The position numbers were made by a program, and so were the translations under genes. From Lachnospiraceae bacterium (GTDB lineage Bacteria > Bacillota > Clostridia > Lachnospirales > Lachnospiraceae): DNA of 52,213 bases. Below, piece after piece: positions 52,055-52,213 of this stretch. Position 1 is the first letter of the stretch; each line of letters starts with the position of its first letter. Below the pieces are notes generated by a model. The model was not told where the DNA came from. It was given only the letters and a program-made list of their open reading frames with translations, and searched no databases. The stretch is taken from the NCBI GenBank assembly GCA_009911195.1, contig QXWV01000011.1, positions 1 through 52,213 on the forward strand, written 5' to 3'.

Positions 52055-52213
52055 GATAAAAAGCAGATTTCACTAATGAAATGAAGAAACGCTTTGCTAT
52101 CCGGACGGGGCGGAAGCAACGGGCATCCATGCCCACGCTTCCTAAAACCGCCATCCATGGCGGTTTTTCCCTGGATATGAACCATTTCATAAGTGAAATT
52201 GCTGCTTTTTATC
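52055..52213. repeat. Imperfect inverted repeat around a terminator-like hairpin
   Basis: The arm GATAAAAAGCAGATTTCACT at 52055 onward (to 52083) is matched in reverse complement by 52183-52213 (CATTTCATAAGTGAAATT then GCTGCTTTTTATC), with one mismatch and a 2-base slip. About 99 bp lie between, including the hairpin at 52144-52168. It may be a small non-autonomous element or part of a larger feature beyond the window. Confidence 0.6.
52144..52168. terminator. Intrinsic terminator
   Basis: AAAACCGCCA pairs with TGGCGGTTTT around TCCA, followed by one more T then CC. It works best for plus-strand transcripts coming from the left, or on the minus strand for a gene beyond the window. Confidence 0.6.

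Larger units (their letters stand above)
51825..52213. other. Upstream region of the long operon to the window edge
   Basis: This ~390-bp stretch has no plausible gene. It carries a minus-strand promoter candidate (51934-51962), a GGGCC-TTT-GGCCC hairpin (52017-52029), a terminator-like hairpin (52144-52168), and a pair of ~30-nt inverted arms (52055-52083 and 52183-52213) that reach the window end. Confidence 0.6.

Overview
The window is one very large surface-polysaccharide biosynthesis region from a low-to-mid GC Gram-positive anaerobe, most likely a Clostridia/Lachnospiraceae member. The grounds are AGGAGG-type ribosome sites, sigma-A-like promoters, stand-alone proteins resembling the DNA-binding half of Spo0A (a Firmicutes sporulation regulator), and the style of the glycosyltransferases. 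I saw no rRNA, tRNA, transposase, integrase or CRISPR array.

Layout. (1) 1-13169, minus strand: an ABC-exporter-type operon. It reads from a good promoter at 13336-13364 through two GT4 and one GT2 glycosyltransferases, a membrane acyltransferase, a GT2/half-GT4 fusion, a GT4, an NAD-dependent epimerase/dehydratase, the exporter pair Wzm/Wzt, and a methyltransferase cut by the window edge. It is visibly more AT-rich than the rest. (2) 13580-15310, plus strand: three paralogous ~110-120 residue proteins that look like free-standing Spo0A C-terminal DNA-binding domains. Each sits behind its own leader, and between them lie a 46-bp perfect inverted repeat and hairpins. (3) 15408-20792, minus strand: a GH88/GH105-like hydrolase, a GT11 fucosyltransferase-like enzyme, a polymerase fused to a Wzz-like domain, and a GT4. 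(4) 20973-22736, plus strand: an Rmd-like GDP-sugar dehydratase/reductase and a dolichyl-phosphate-mannose-synthase-like GT2, ended by a terminator. (5) 22840-51824, minus strand: a 29-kb Wzx/Wzy-type operon. It reads from 51824 downwards through GT4, polysaccharide deacetylase-like protein, two asparagine-synthase-like amidotransferases, GT4, an SGNH-like membrane protein, GT11, GT2, an MsbA/PglK-like ABC flippase, DUF5672-like, GT17, DUF3431-like, divergent GT11, GT2, Wzy, an initiating sugar-phosphate transferase broken by a frameshift, two GT4, two GT2, a two-gene Septu-like defence system (PtuA/PtuB), a pyruvyltransferase and the Wzx flippase.

The genes supply three exporters (Wzm/Wzt, Wzx, PglK-like ABC) and two polymerases, so at least two glycans are probably made here. 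Precursor supply is sparse: only two SDR enzymes are visible, although three GT11 enzymes suggest a need for GDP-fucose or a similar donor. The most unusual content is the trio of Spo0A-C-only proteins at the operon boundary, the Septu pair buried among glycosyltransferases, the domain fusions (GT2 + half GT4, Wzy + Wzz-like, Wzm + extracytoplasmic domain), the frameshift in the only initiating transferase, and short coding or leader repeats in several genes.
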